Of a stretch of 64,000 nt of DNA, positions 15,985 to 24,668 are shown one piece after another; position 1 is the first letter of the stretch; the number at the start of each line of letters is the position of its first letter. A program made the translations under genes and the position numbers. The notes beneath the pieces are model-generated. The model saw nothing but the letters and a program-made list of their open reading frames with translations, had not been told where the DNA came from and ran no database searches. Source of the DNA: Spyradosoma sp004558035 (lineage in GTDB: Bacteria; Verrucomicrobiota; Verrucomicrobiia; Opitutales; UBA953). Where the stretch lies: contig NZ_JBNPNH010000001.1 of the NCBI RefSeq assembly GCF_050314555.1, positions 430,715 to 494,714 on the forward strand, given 5' to 3'.

Positions 15985-17706
15985 TCAAGACGCTTCGAGG
16001 CAGGAAACGATCGAACGTCGGAAGAGGCTCCCGCGCGAGGCGGCGGCGCGCTCTCCGAAAAACTCCGACGGAGCGCCGCGCTCGCGGAGGCGCATGCCGC
16101 TCGTCCGCTGCACGGGAAGATACTCCGTCCAATGCACGGCGACCCGGTGCAGTCTGCCGTCGCCGCCGTACACGTCTTCGTAATCGACGCGCTCCGCCCC
16201 GCGGTAGCCGTACGCGGTCACCGCCACTCTGCTTTCGCCGTCCGCGCGCGCGACGACTCTCGTTTTGAGCAGGCTTCGGGTGACGCAGTCCGGATGGCGG
16301 AACTCGGCCTCTCCGTAATGATTCGCCAGAGACTCGAGCTCCCAGAAAGACGCCGCCGCGTCCGCGGGAACGCCCTGACGCGCGCCCTCGCGCGGCGGCG
16401 TCTGCCGGTAGAGCGGGATCGCGAGAAGCGGCGCCATCGCGAAGTAAACGGCCTTGAAATAACTCTCGTTGAAGCGGACGAAAAAGGAGAACGCCGCGTC
16501 GTAATCCCAATTGAAGAAGCGCGAAGGATCGGTGTCGAGCGTCGCCTCGTCGAGATGCTTCGAGAAAAGCACGTTCATCTTCTTCCGCTTGATGAACGTG
16601 AAGTCGTCGCCGTAGCCGACGGTCGAGTCCTTCATCAGATTCAGCATCTGCGTCTGCGCCGCGGGAGTGAAGAGCAGACGGAACTCGACTTCGTGATCGC
16701 GGTCTTTCGCGTGGAACAGCGTCTCGAACTCGTGGTTGCTCATCAGCGTGAAGTCGGAATCGTCGGTCAGGTCGCGGGAATAGGCCTTCAGCCGGTTCAG
16801 GCGCCACCGCTTGCGGACCGAGCTCCAAAATCCCTCGTCCTTTCCGGTCAGACCGGACGGACGGCGTGAAAACGAAAGATTCGGGGCGGCGGCGTTCCCG
16901 TACAGGAGAAGCTTGCGCTCGTCGTAAACGGGAATCGGCCTGGTCACGTGCGCGCGCAGCGTCTCGTATCTTCGGACGGAACGCGTTTTCCCGTCGCTTC
17001 CGCGCACCGTCTCCGTCCACGAAATCTCCTTTGCGCCCTCGTAGATCTTCTCTCCCCACTTCATCTCGAGGTAATGCCCGAACACGAAGGGATTCCCGCA
17101 GACGGCGCCCGACTGCGCGAAGATGACGGACTTGCCGTCGTTGAAGGAATCGTCCCAGTCGAACCGCCCGCGCAGCGACGCCAGCCTCTCCGCCGTGAAA
17201 TACGGGTCGAACTTCAGCCGGGGCACGGTCGCCTCGATCAGCCCGACGGTGATGTCCCAGGTGTAGAGCCGATTGAGCGGCTCCATCTGCTTCCACGCGA
17301 TTTCTTTTTTCTCGGCGATCAGCGCCCGGAGCTCGACGACCCTTTTCGACGCCGCGCGGAACCGCGGAATCACGGCGATTCCCAGAATCAGCCCCGCGAC
17401 GACGCCGGAAACGCACCACGCCTGCGCCCGCCCGGGCTCGCCGTTCGCAGCGACCGCTCCCGCGAGCGACGCCGCCGCGGTCAAAAAACCGACGACCGCC
17501 AGACAGCCGTAGCCGGTCTTCCTGTTTTTCGCGGAATCGGCCTCGGTCTGCAGTTTTCCGACTTCCGCCGCGAGCCTGCGGTTCGCCTCGACGTCCACGC
17601 GGGAACGCTTCGCAAGCTCCGCGAATTTCTCGCGCGCCAACCGGGCGAACTTCTCGCGAAATTCGTCGCGGTAACGCGCAAGAGGCTCCTGAACGTCTTC
17701 GTTCAA
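15985..17706 (-). CDS. DUF3137 membrane protein, partner of LemA
   Basis: Starting from TTG at 17706, which overlaps the lemA stop (TTGA), the protein has 573 residues. GAGAGG lies about nine bases before the TTG. An N-terminal coiled coil (about 10-65, Lys/Glu/Ala rich) is followed by two membrane segments (GYGCLAVVGFLTAAASLAG and CVSGVVAGLILGIAV). A soluble DUF3137 region then shows FDPYFTAERL, FGHYLEMKWGEKIYEG and SNHEFETLFHAKDRDHEV. LemA and DUF3137 genes are often adjacent in bacteria; the function is unknown. Confidence 0.8.
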   Translation of the reverse strand: MNEDVQEPLARYRDEFREKFARLAREKFAELAKRSRVDVEANRRLAAEVGKLQTEADSAKNRKTGYGCLAVVGFLTAAASLAGAVAANGEPGRAQAWCVSGVVAGLILGIAVIPRFRAASKRVVELRALIAEKKEIAWKQMEPLNRLYTWDITVGLIEATVPRLKFDPYFTAERLASLRGRFDWDDSFNDGKSVIFAQSGAVCGNPFVFGHYLEMKWGEKIYEGAKEISWTETVRGSDGKTRSVRRYETLRAHVTRPIPVYDERKLLLYGNAAAPNLSFSRRPSGLTGKDEGFWSSVRKRWRLNRLKAYSRDLTDDSDFTLMSNHEFETLFHAKDRDHEVEFRLLFTPAAQTQMLNLMKDSTVGYGDDFTFIKRKKMNVLFSKHLDEATLDTDPSRFFNWDYDAAFSFFVRFNESYFKAVYFAMAPLLAIPLYRQTPPREGARQGVPADAAASFWELESLANHYGEAEFRHPDCVTRSLLKTRVVARADGESRVAVTAYGYRGAERVDYEDVYGGDGRLHRVAVHWTEYLPVQRTSGMRLRERGAPSEFFGERAAASRGSLFRRSIVSCLEAS

Positions 17707-18365
17707 AAGAACGTTCCTCTCGCCTGCGCCTTGACCTCGGCGGACGCGGTGAACGGAATGCGCGTCGTGTAGCCCGCGCGAGCCGCGACGATCTGCTTCG
17801 TCGGCCAGGAGAAGACGTCGGTGTTCCACTGCATGACGGAATCGTTGTACAGCTGCCGCGCGGCGGTGATTTCCTGCTGAAGACAGCTGTTCTGCCGGAT
17901 CGCCTCTGCGATCGCGGCGTGCGCCTTGAGGTCGGGATAAGCCTCGACCTGCGGGAAGAGACACCCGAAACAGCCGTCGACGCGCGCCGCGACGGCATTG
18001 CGCTCGCCGTCGCCCAGCCTGCCGCCGCGAAGGGCGGCGACGGTCTTCATGACGTCCTTGTCGAGATCGATCGCCTTTTCGAGCAGCTTGGCGAGATTCT
18101 GCAGAATCCGCACCCGCTGCTCGAGATAGTTGTCGATGGTCGAAGCGTCCGCCTGGATCTTCTGCTGCAGCTGCCGGAAGTAGTTTTTGGCGCCGATCTT
18201 CATGAAGAGAAAAACCAGCCCCGGAAGAATGCCGAGACACCACAGCACGATTTCGAACAGAGTCGAGCCCCACCCGATTCTGACGGGAAGCTGCTTTTCG
18301 ATCACGTTCACGTCGCGCCCCGCGCCGTTGACGGGACCGGTCATTTCGTCCAATTCGTTAGCCAT
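17703..18365 (-). CDS. LemA family protein
   Basis: The 220-residue protein has one N-terminal membrane helix (FEIVLWCLGILPGLVFLFMK) and a long alpha-helical domain typical of LemA: DNYLEQRVRILQNLAKLLEK, AYPDLKAHAAIAEA and AARQLYNDSVMQWNTDVFSWP. ATG 18365 is preferred over an upstream ATG at 18419 because AAGGTG lies 8 bp before it and the promoter at 18391-18419 overlaps the longer form. LemA proteins are implicated in envelope stress and signalling in some bacteria. Confidence 0.9.
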   Translation of the reverse strand: MANELDEMTGPVNGAGRDVNVIEKQLPVRIGWGSTLFEIVLWCLGILPGLVFLFMKIGAKNYFRQLQQKIQADASTIDNYLEQRVRILQNLAKLLEKAIDLDKDVMKTVAALRGGRLGDGERNAVAARVDGCFGCLFPQVEAYPDLKAHAAIAEAIRQNSCLQQEITAARQLYNDSVMQWNTDVFSWPTKQIVAARAGYTTRIPFTASAEVKAQARGTFF

Positions 18366-18390
18366 TTTATTTGCACCTTTCGTGGCGGGA

Positions 18391-18419
18391 AAAGTACCGC
18401 GCGCGCCCCGCGCTGTCAA
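18391..18419 (-). promoter_or_regulatory. Sigma70-type promoter for lemA
   Basis: On minus, TTGACA (18414-18419), a 17-bp GC-only spacer and TACTTT (18391-18396) precede the lemA ATG by 25 bp. The -35 is a perfect consensus. This spacer lacks the CGGGAACG motif. Confidence 0.6.
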
Positions 18420-18558
18420 GAATCCGCGCCCGCCGGAAACGCGTTTTCGGGCCTCGGTTGCAAATACCGGGGCAAGAACGAAGTTTTCGTTCCCGGCGAA
18501 AAGCCTGGCATCGTTTCCCGCGAGTCAACGGGCAAAACATCTCCGGACCGATACGCGC

Positions 18559-19338
18559 TTAATCTCGCGGAAAGGGAAGCCGCAGAAAGGAAAGATCGTT
18601 CAGTCCGTCGAATTGCGCGCCATGCGCGAGGTAGCGGGAAATCGCGCGCGCGTTCCCGTCTCGGACCCAAAACTGCAGGGCGGCGCCTTCCTTCGCCGCA
18701 AGTCTCATCAAATCGCGGAGCACCTGCGTTCCGCCGCCTGTCGCGAACCAGAAGTTCAGTACGATTTTTCTGCCGACTCGGGAAAACGCCGCGCAGGCTC
18801 GGACGTTCCCGTCGGACGCGCGGCGGACGAGCACGCGACGCTCCTCGACGATTTTTCGCCATTCCGTCTTCTCCGGCACATAATCGGTGCGGACGGAAAA
18901 CGTTTTCAAGAGCTCCTCGTGGATTTTTTCCGAGTCCGTATCCTTCGCGAACTCCGGTTCGTCGTCCGCCTTCTCGACACCGAGCAGAGCCGCCCGCGGA
19001 AAGAACATTCGGCGATAACGCGCTATTTCCCTGAAATTCGCGCCTTCGAGCGCGCCGCGGAGCGATTCGGGCGCATCGCCGCGCGCGGGAACGTTCACGA
19101 CGTATTCGGCGGCGTCAAGCAACGCGAGCGCGCGCATCAAAGCCGAAAAACTCTCCGCGAAAAAGTAGAGACGAAAGTGCGCGTGCTCGCGGGCGCGGAA
19201 AAACGTCGCGCCGTCGGACTCCGCGATTTCCCACGTCTCTTCGGGTTCGCGAAAAACGTTATGGCATTCCGGCGCACGGGAGCGCCATTGCGCCAGACGT
19301 TCCCGAAGCGCGCCGCAGTCTTCCTTACGCCAGTTCAT
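18559..19338 (-). CDS. GNAT-like acyltransferase of the acyl-group cluster
   Basis: I do not recognise a named family for this 259-residue protein, but the C-terminal half has a GNAT-like order: ERRVLVRRASDGNVRACAAF, then KIVLNFWFATGGGTQVLRDLM and a last helix-strand FWVRDGNARAISRYLAHGAQF. It overlaps the AMP ligase by 14 bp and ends the operon. That position suggests it transfers the activated acyl group to a sugar or protein amine. Specificity cannot be read from sequence. Confidence 0.6.
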   Translation of the reverse strand: MNWRKEDCGALRERLAQWRSRAPECHNVFREPEETWEIAESDGATFFRAREHAHFRLYFFAESFSALMRALALLDAAEYVVNVPARGDAPESLRGALEGANFREIARYRRMFFPRAALLGVEKADDEPEFAKDTDSEKIHEELLKTFSVRTDYVPEKTEWRKIVEERRVLVRRASDGNVRACAAFSRVGRKIVLNFWFATGGGTQVLRDLMRLAAKEGAALQFWVRDGNARAISRYLAHGAQFDGLNDLSFLRLPFPRD

Positions 19339-20842
19339 TTTCCGCGTCGAGAAGCGATGCGAGCGCCTTGCGGTCGATTTTTCCGTTGGCGTTCTGCGGG
19401 AGTCTTTCGAGGCGCCGCAGCTCCGTCGGAATCATGTATTTCGGAAGCGATTTTCCGAGCGCGAGCACGAGTTCGCGCGGCGCGATTTCCTCTTGCGCTT
19501 CGTAAAAAAGCGTGATGCGCGAGCGCGCGCGGTCGTACACGACGCAGACGTTTTCAAGCGCGGGAACGCGACCGAGCGCCGTCTCGATTTCGCCGAGCTC
19601 GATGCGGTACCCGAGATGCTTGATCTGAAAATCGCGTCGTCCTTCGAAGATGATTTCGCCGCGTTCGTTGAGATGCACGACGTCGCCGGTGCGGTAGATC
19701 CTTTCCGGGAAATTTTCGTTCTCGGGATTCTGCACGAACACGGCCGCGGTTCGCGCGGGATCGTTCCAATAGCCGAGCGCGAGCGAGGTGCCGCGCACGC
19801 AGAGTTCACCCGAAACGCCGGGCTCGCGGACGCGGCGGTTCTGCTCGTCCAAAATCATCACGTCGGAATTGCGGCAGGGGCTGCCGATGGGCAGCGGTTC
19901 GTCGTCGCGGAACTCTCGGTCGAGCGTGTAGAACGTGCAGTCCACGCAGATTTCCGTCGGTCCGTAAAGGTTGGAGAACACGGCGTTCGGATAGTGGCGC
20001 CGCCAGACGTTCAGCTGCTTCGTCGGCATGACTTCGCCCGCGAAGAGAATACGCTCGAACGGCGGACGTATCTTTTCGAGCACGCCGAGATTGGCGATGT
20101 TCACGAGCACGGACGGAACGAAGAAAAACGTGTTCACGCGCTTTTCCGCGAAAAATTCCAGAAGACGAATCGGAAACGAAAAAAGTTCCTCCGGCGTGAG
20201 GATGAGCTTCAGCCCCGTCGCGAAGCAAAGATAGACGTCGAGCACGGAATTGTCGAAATGAAGCGGCGCCTGGTTCGCCATGACGTCGCTTTCGCGCACG
20301 CCGTAGCACGCGCGCGCCCATTCGATGTAGTCGATGACGGAACGGTGCGCGATCGTCACGCCTTTCGGCGTTCCCGTGGAGCCGGACGTGTTGATGATGT
20401 AGGCGGGATCGGTGTCGATGAGCGTTTCGAAATTCGTCGCGGGGGCGGAGGCACAGGCTTCGGAAACGAGCAGAATTTTTTCCGGCGGGCAAATTTCGGC
20501 AAGCGCGGGCGCGTGCTTTTCGTCGGTGACGACGAGCTCGGGCTCGATGTTTTCGAGAATCGCGCGAACGCGTTCCCGCGGACTTTTGACGTCGAGCGGC
20601 ACGTAGACGTTCCCGGAGAAAAGCGTGCCCGCGAGCGCGCAGAGCGCGTCGATTCCTTTCGGCAGGAAAATTCCTATCGGGCGCCGAGAAACCGCGCGGC
20701 GGCTAAGAATCGCCCCGGAGACGGACTTCGCCGCCGCGACGAGCTCCGCGAACGTGATCGTTCCCGCGCGGTCTTCGAGCGCGATTTTTTCGGGAACGCG
20801 CGCCGCCGTTTCGAGAAGAAATTCAAGAACGTTGATTTTCAT
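19325..20842 (-). CDS. AMP-dependent ligase (adenylation domain, DltA/NRPS-like)
   Basis: The 505-residue stand-alone adenylation enzyme activates a carboxylic or amino acid with ATP and probably loads one of the cluster's carrier proteins. The motifs are in order: P-loop NTSGSTGTPKGV, NLYGPTEICVDCT, YRTGDVVHLNERGEIIFEGR, DFQIKHLGYRIELGEIE and the catalytic Lys in NANGKIDRKAL. Length and motifs are closer to NRPS or DltA enzymes than to acyl-CoA synthetases. There is no fused carrier domain, but two carrier genes are nearby. Confidence 0.88.
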   Translation of the reverse strand: MKINVLEFLLETAARVPEKIALEDRAGTITFAELVAAAKSVSGAILSRRAVSRRPIGIFLPKGIDALCALAGTLFSGNVYVPLDVKSPRERVRAILENIEPELVVTDEKHAPALAEICPPEKILLVSEACASAPATNFETLIDTDPAYIINTSGSTGTPKGVTIAHRSVIDYIEWARACYGVRESDVMANQAPLHFDNSVLDVYLCFATGLKLILTPEELFSFPIRLLEFFAEKRVNTFFFVPSVLVNIANLGVLEKIRPPFERILFAGEVMPTKQLNVWRRHYPNAVFSNLYGPTEICVDCTFYTLDREFRDDEPLPIGSPCRNSDVMILDEQNRRVREPGVSGELCVRGTSLALGYWNDPARTAAVFVQNPENENFPERIYRTGDVVHLNERGEIIFEGRRDFQIKHLGYRIELGEIETALGRVPALENVCVVYDRARSRITLFYEAQEEIAPRELVLALGKSLPKYMIPTELRRLERLPQNANGKIDRKALASLLDAENELA

Positions 20843-20864
20843 TTTTCAGGAAGGAAGAAAATTT

Positions 20865-21512
20865 TCAGAGAACGCCGCCGACGTCCTGCGCCGGATTGCC
20901 GAGGAGAATCCGCCCGTCGCGATGCTTTTTGTAGACGACGCTTCCGGCGGCGACGCGGTTGCCGTTCCCAAGCTTCGACGACGGCAGCATCGACGCGTGC
21001 GAACCGAAGAAATTCAGATCGCCGATTTCGGCGTGACCGCAGACGTCGCAATGTCCGGAAAGAACGTTGAAATCGCCGATGCGCGTGTCGTGCGCGACGG
21101 TCGTGAGAGAGTTCACGACGTTTCCGATTCCGAACTCCAACGAAACCGTGAGAGAATTCGGGCAGAAAATCGACGCTTCCGTACGCTCGAGAATCTCCTC
21201 GCTCACGATTGCACTCGGATCGACGAGATTCATGAAGCGCGCGCCGCGGGTTTTGAAGCGTTCGTAAATCGCCTTGCGCGCGTACGGAAAACCGACGGCA
21301 ATGATGAATTCGCGTTCGGGACGGATTTCAACCGCGTCTTCGTCTCCGAGAAAAAATTCTCCCAGTCCGTAAGAAAGAATCGAGCTCGCCTCCTTCGCCG
21401 CGAATCCGGCAAACGTCGCGGGCGCGCCCATATCGAGAAGTTTTCGGAGCATGAGCCAGCATTCGTAAGCGAATCCGCCCGCGCCGATGATTATGATTTC
21501 GGTGTCGTTCAT
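20865..21512 (-). CDS. NeuD/PglD-like sugar O- or N-acetyltransferase (left-handed beta helix)
   Basis: The 215-residue protein starts with a nucleotide-type fold, MNDTEIIIIGAGGFAYECWL, and continues into hexapeptide repeats (about 125-205: GIGNVVNSLTTVAHDTRIGD, VLSGHCDVCGHAEIGD, FFGSHASMLPSSKLGNGNRV). This two-part layout is that of NeuD/PglD acetyltransferases. The usual catalytic His may be the one in TVAHDTRIGD. It lies in the middle of the carrier-protein cluster. Confidence 0.85.
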   Translation of the reverse strand: MNDTEIIIIGAGGFAYECWLMLRKLLDMGAPATFAGFAAKEASSILSYGLGEFFLGDEDAVEIRPEREFIIAVGFPYARKAIYERFKTRGARFMNLVDPSAIVSEEILERTEASIFCPNSLTVSLEFGIGNVVNSLTTVAHDTRIGDFNVLSGHCDVCGHAEIGDLNFFGSHASMLPSSKLGNGNRVAAGSVVYKKHRDGRILLGNPAQDVGGVL

Positions 21513-21529
21513 TTTTCGGAAAATTTTCT

Positions 21530-22264
21530 TCAGATGCAGAATCCGCCGTCGGCGGGAATTTCCGCGCCGGTGACGAAACGCGCGGCTTCGGAAAAAAGGA
21601 ACGCCGCAAGCCCCGCGACGTCCGCGGGAACTCCGACGCCGAGCGGCTGGGACGCCTCGGCGCGCTCCCGAGCGCCCGCGTCGCGAAATAAGGCTTCCGT
21701 CATCGGCGTGAGAATCGCGCCGCACAAAAGCGAGTTCACGCGGACGCGGGGCGCGAGTTCGCGGGCGAGCGACCGCGCGTAGGCGTTGAGCGCTCCTTTG
21801 CTCGAAGCGTAGAAGCTTTTCCCGGCGCAGCCGCGCACGGAAGAGACGCTGGAGATGAAAAGCACGTCTTCAAGAGTCTTCCCGTTCACGCGTTTTTTCA
21901 AAAGCGCGGAAACGAACGCCATCGCGGAGAAAAGATTGACCGAGAAAAGTTCGCGCGTGCGGGCGTCGTCGTAATTGCGGGCGGTTTCGAAAAAATCCGT
22001 TCCCGCGCAGTGGACGAATCCGGAGATTTCTCCTTCTCGGGCGATTTCTTCGGCGAGCCTTTCCCGCATGTCCGAGAAATCCGTCTCCGCCAGGTTCGCG
22101 ACGAATACCGCGTGCGCCGCCGCGTTCGAAAGGCGTTCCCGCAAGGCTTCGAGCTTCGCGGAGTCGCGTCCGTGCAGAAGCAACGCGTGCGTTTCCGCAA
22201 GCCGCTCGGCGATCGCGGAACCGATTCCGGACGTCGCCGCGGAAATCAGAATGCGCTTCGTCAT
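21530..22264 (-). CDS. Short-chain dehydrogenase/reductase (FabG-like)
   Basis: The 244-residue Rossmann protein has the cofactor loop SAATSGIGSAIAE, the catalytic Ser region FISSVSSVRG and the active-site Tyr152/Lys156 in YASSKGA. The C-terminus, ADGGFCI, is typical of FabG-like SDRs. In this cluster it would reduce a 3-oxoacyl-ACP made by the KAS III enzyme to a 3-hydroxyacyl group. It lies 10 bp from the ACP gene. Confidence 0.88.
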   Translation of the reverse strand: MTKRILISAATSGIGSAIAERLAETHALLLHGRDSAKLEALRERLSNAAAHAVFVANLAETDFSDMRERLAEEIAREGEISGFVHCAGTDFFETARNYDDARTRELFSVNLFSAMAFVSALLKKRVNGKTLEDVLFISSVSSVRGCAGKSFYASSKGALNAYARSLARELAPRVRVNSLLCGAILTPMTEALFRDAGARERAEASQPLGVGVPADVAGLAAFLFSEAARFVTGAEIPADGGFCI

Positions 22265-22274
22265 GGAAAAATCG

Positions 22275-22493
22275 TCAGCGCAGTTTTCCTGAAACCGCGG
22301 CGACGAAATCGCCCACGCTTTCGCAGGCGCGGACGTCTTCCGTGCTCAGGAAAACTTTGTATTCGCGTTCGACATACGCGAGAAGCGAGATGACCGCGAC
22401 GGAATCCCATTCTTCGAAGTCGCGCAGTTTTTCGTTCGCGGAAACGACGTCGACGTCGAGAATTTCCGCAATTTTTTCGTACAGTTTTTCCAT
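22275..22493 (-). CDS. Acyl carrier protein 1 of the cluster
   Basis: This 72-residue acidic helical protein has the phosphopantetheine Ser31 in EEWDSVAVISLL. The motif is DS rather than the DSL of fatty-acid ACPs, as in dedicated carriers of specialised pathways. It lies 7 bp after the KAS III gene and just before the SDR. Confidence 0.85.
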   Translation of the reverse strand: MEKLYEKIAEILDVDVVSANEKLRDFEEWDSVAVISLLAYVEREYKVFLSTEDVRACESVGDFVAAVSGKLR

Positions 22494-22500
22494 AAAGATT

Positions 22501-23565
22501 TCAGATTTCGATGAGTTTGCAGAAGTCGAGCGGCCCGAGGTCGAGCAGCGCGGCGGAAATCGTGAGACCGACACCGAAGCCGCACAGAAGCGTCCGATGC
22601 GTTCCCGCGGAAAGCGGCGCGCGCAAATTGTCCGCGAGCACGGTAGGAATCGTCGCTGAACTCGCGTTCCCGTAGCGCGTCACGATGTCGTTCGGCATTT
22701 TTTCGCGCGGCACTCCGAGCGCGTCCGCGAGTTTTTCGAGCATGAACCGGTTCGGCTGGTGGAAGGCGAAGAACTCGACGTCCTCCTTGCGCGTTCCCGC
22801 GTGCGCGAGCAGTTCCGCGACCGCGGGCGGAACCTTCTCCTGGACGAAGGAAAATACGCTCGCGCCCTGCATGACTAGGTCGTTCGCCGATCGGATGTTG
22901 CCGTCGGGATCTTCGGTTTCGCGCGCGGTTTCGGGCGAGGCGGGCGTGCGGAATCCCCCGGCGGGAATGCGGATCGCGAAGGCGCCCTCTCCGAAAGTCT
23001 TGTTGAGGCAGAAAATCGGCGACGCCTCGCGGGAACGTTCGACGATGGAGAGCGCCGCGCCGTCGCCGATGAGCGGATGACTGTTGCGGTCGCGCGGATT
23101 GACTTTGCGGCTGAGCACGTCGCCGGTGACGACGGCGATTTTGCGGAACTCCGGGTTTTCCAAAAGCAGAAACGCCTCGAAAAGTCCGTGCAGATAGCCG
23201 GCGCAGCCCTGATTCAGATCGAGGCACAGCACGTCTTCCCGAAGACCGACGGCATGCTGAACGATGACGGACGTCTGCGGAATGAAATGATCCGGGGATT
23301 GCGTGACGAAGACGAGTGCGTCGATTTCGTCGGCGCGTACGTCCGTGCTTGCGAACAGTTCGCGGAACGCCGCGATCGCCAAATCGGACACGCACGTGCC
23401 GCTTGGAGCGACGCGGTGGCAATCGTACCCCATGAGCTCTTTGAGCTTCATGGATTTTCGCAACGGGAAATTGTAGCGCGTCGCGTCGTCGTCGAAACGC
23501 CGCGTGTTTGCGGGAACGCAGGCGATTACGCCGGAGAGACGCTTGCCGGAAAACTCGAAAATCAT
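22501..23565 (-). CDS. 3-oxoacyl-ACP synthase III-like enzyme (KAS III)
   Basis: The 354-residue thiolase-fold enzyme condenses a starter acyl-CoA with a malonyl carrier protein. The catalytic triad is visible: Cys121 in DLNQGCAGYLHGL, His269 in FHQPN and Asn300 in RYGNASSATIP. It is longer than FabH (about 317 residues) and linked to two carrier proteins, so it is probably pathway-specific. Its ATG overlaps the ACP 2 stop. Confidence 0.92.
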   Translation of the reverse strand: MIFEFSGKRLSGVIACVPANTRRFDDDATRYNFPLRKSMKLKELMGYDCHRVAPSGTCVSDLAIAAFRELFASTDVRADEIDALVFVTQSPDHFIPQTSVIVQHAVGLREDVLCLDLNQGCAGYLHGLFEAFLLLENPEFRKIAVVTGDVLSRKVNPRDRNSHPLIGDGAALSIVERSREASPIFCLNKTFGEGAFAIRIPAGGFRTPASPETARETEDPDGNIRSANDLVMQGASVFSFVQEKVPPAVAELLAHAGTRKEDVEFFAFHQPNRFMLEKLADALGVPREKMPNDIVTRYGNASSATIPTVLADNLRAPLSAGTHRTLLCGFGVGLTISAALLDLGPLDFCKLIEI

Positions 23566-23798
23566 TTCATGCTTCTCCGGACGAGTTCCGCCATGCCCGC
23601 GATCGTGTCGAAATTCTCGGGCCTGATGTCCGCACCCGCTATGGAGATGCCGAAAGCCTTGTCGAACGCGGCGGACAGCGTCAAGACGTCGAACGAATCG
23701 AGCAGCCCTTCTTCGATGAAATGGGCGTCCGCGGAAACGTCGATGTCCGGACGGTTTTCGGAAATGATCTGCAGAATTTTTTCTTCAATCGAATTCAT
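23562..23798 (-). CDS. Acyl carrier protein 2 of the cluster
   Basis: The 78-residue carrier has Ser35 in EEGLLDSFDVLTL as the likely phosphopantetheine site. It is the first gene of the seven-gene minus-strand cluster. The ATG at 23798 is used; an in-frame ATG at 23945 would read through the operator-like palindromes. Confidence 0.88.
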   Translation of the reverse strand: MNSIEEKILQIISENRPDIDVSADAHFIEEGLLDSFDVLTLSAAFDKAFGISIAGADIRPENFDTIAGMAELVRRSMK

Positions 23799-23808
23799 AG
23801 CTAAACCT

Positions 23809-23872
23809 TGATTGACATTCTGGAATGTAAAAGTGAGGAAACGCAAGTAAATACATTCCGGAAGGTCAATCA
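23809..23872. promoter_or_regulatory. Operator-like inverted repeat between divergent genes
   Basis: The 21-bp arm TGATTGACATTCTGGAATGT plus A at 23809-23829 returns inverted at 23852-23872 with two mismatches, 22 bp apart. Each arm is itself nearly palindromic (ACATTC-TG-GAATGT). The site is the AT-rich gap between the acyl-group cluster and the divergent small gene at 23917, where a repressor could control both. A transposon-end origin is possible but no transposase is near. Confidence 0.6.
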
Positions 23873-23916
23873 TGCTCCTTTTGCGGAAACACGGCGGCGC
23901 GATTAGACCTTTGGCA

Positions 23917-24192
23917 ATGTCTAAAAGCTCACGAGAGTTTTCCATTTCTGTCCCGCAAGAGGTGCTTGAGGCCTACGCGTCGTGTCAGAACATGAAAAAC
24001 TTCGCGTCTTTCGCGCGTGAAGCGATCATTCGTAGGCTGAACACGGAGTTCGGATTTTCACTGGACGAAAAAATGGGGAATTTTCGTCAGGGACAACGCG
24101 TCGATTTGCTCGGCGAAAAACGCACGGCGAAGTTGCCGGAACTGCGCCGCCAGGCAGCCCGCGCCCGTGCCGGGAAAAAGAAAAAAGACTGA
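23917..24192 (+). CDS. Small basic protein, possible ribbon-helix-helix regulator
   Basis: The 91-residue protein begins MSKSSREFSISVPQEVLEAY followed by FASFAREAIIRRL, a strand-helix-helix layout like RHH DNA-binding proteins. The tail is very basic (RRQAARARAGKKKKD). I prefer ATG 23917 to 23872, because the longer form would start inside the palindrome. It faces the acyl-group cluster across the operator-like site, so autoregulation is plausible. Identity is inferred from pattern only. Confidence 0.55.
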   Translation: MSKSSREFSISVPQEVLEAYASCQNMKNFASFAREAIIRRLNTEFGFSLDEKMGNFRQGQRVDLLGEKRTAKLPELRRQAARARAGKKKKD

Positions 24193-24420
24193 CCCGAACA
24201 TCGTTCATCTTTCAAAGGGCATGATCACGGGATTTTTCGCGGTTGTCATAAAGTTGCTGTCGAAGAAGATTCTGCCGCATTGCGGGATTTTTCGTCCGCG
24301 CCGTCATGAATCCCGCATGGACGGCGGGACGGGCGGCGGAAAAAGTTTAGCAAGAATCCTTGCAAGGAAAGGGCATTTTTAGGCATTTTCGGGCGATTTT
24401 CGCGGAGAGCGGGAAAACAC
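24193..24420. other. Intergenic stretch without recognisable gene
   Basis: The DNA between the small regulator and the tRNA-Pro terminator holds only short overlapping frames with no family resemblance. A partial palindrome (TTGCGGGATTTTTCGTCCGC) is present near 24280-24300. I see no RNA gene or promoter with confidence. Confidence 0.4.
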
Positions 24421-24462
24421 GAAAAAGCCCGCAATCCCTTTGTTTATGCGGAATTGCGGGCT
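24421..24462 (-). terminator. Rho-independent terminator after tRNA-Pro
   Basis: AGCCCGCAAT and ATTGCGGGCT form a 10-bp stem with a 17-nt loop. Read on minus, the stem is followed by TTTTTC. It lies just downstream of the tRNA-Pro gene. Confidence 0.75.
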
Positions 24463-24476
24463 ATTTGAAGGTATAG

Positions 24477-24555
<79 letters not shown>

Positions 24556-24631
24556 ACACTCAAAAAGGTAAGAGTGAATAAATCGATTTGTCCGCGGGAA
24601 CGCAAGCGTTTTTTCAAAAAATTTTCGGTGC

Positions 24632-24660
24632 TTGCGGGCGCGCGCGGGAACGCCTTTCAT
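24632..24660 (+). promoter_or_regulatory. Promoter for pyrC
   Basis: TTGCGG (24632-24637), a 17-bp spacer and TTTCAT (24655-24660) lie so close to the ATG at 24669 that the transcript would be nearly leaderless. The spacer ends GCGGGAACGCC, a dispersed-motif copy next to the -10. Confidence 0.45.
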
Positions 24661-24668
24661 GATTCGCC

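Noticed and set aside
23809..23872. Transposon ends instead of an operator
   Set aside because: The arms point to each other over only 22 bp, leaving no room for an element, and each arm is itself palindromic.
24167..24382. 71-codon frame after the small regulator gene
   Set aside because: No family resemblance, overlaps the upstream gene end and has a backbone-atypical composition; treated as intergenic.
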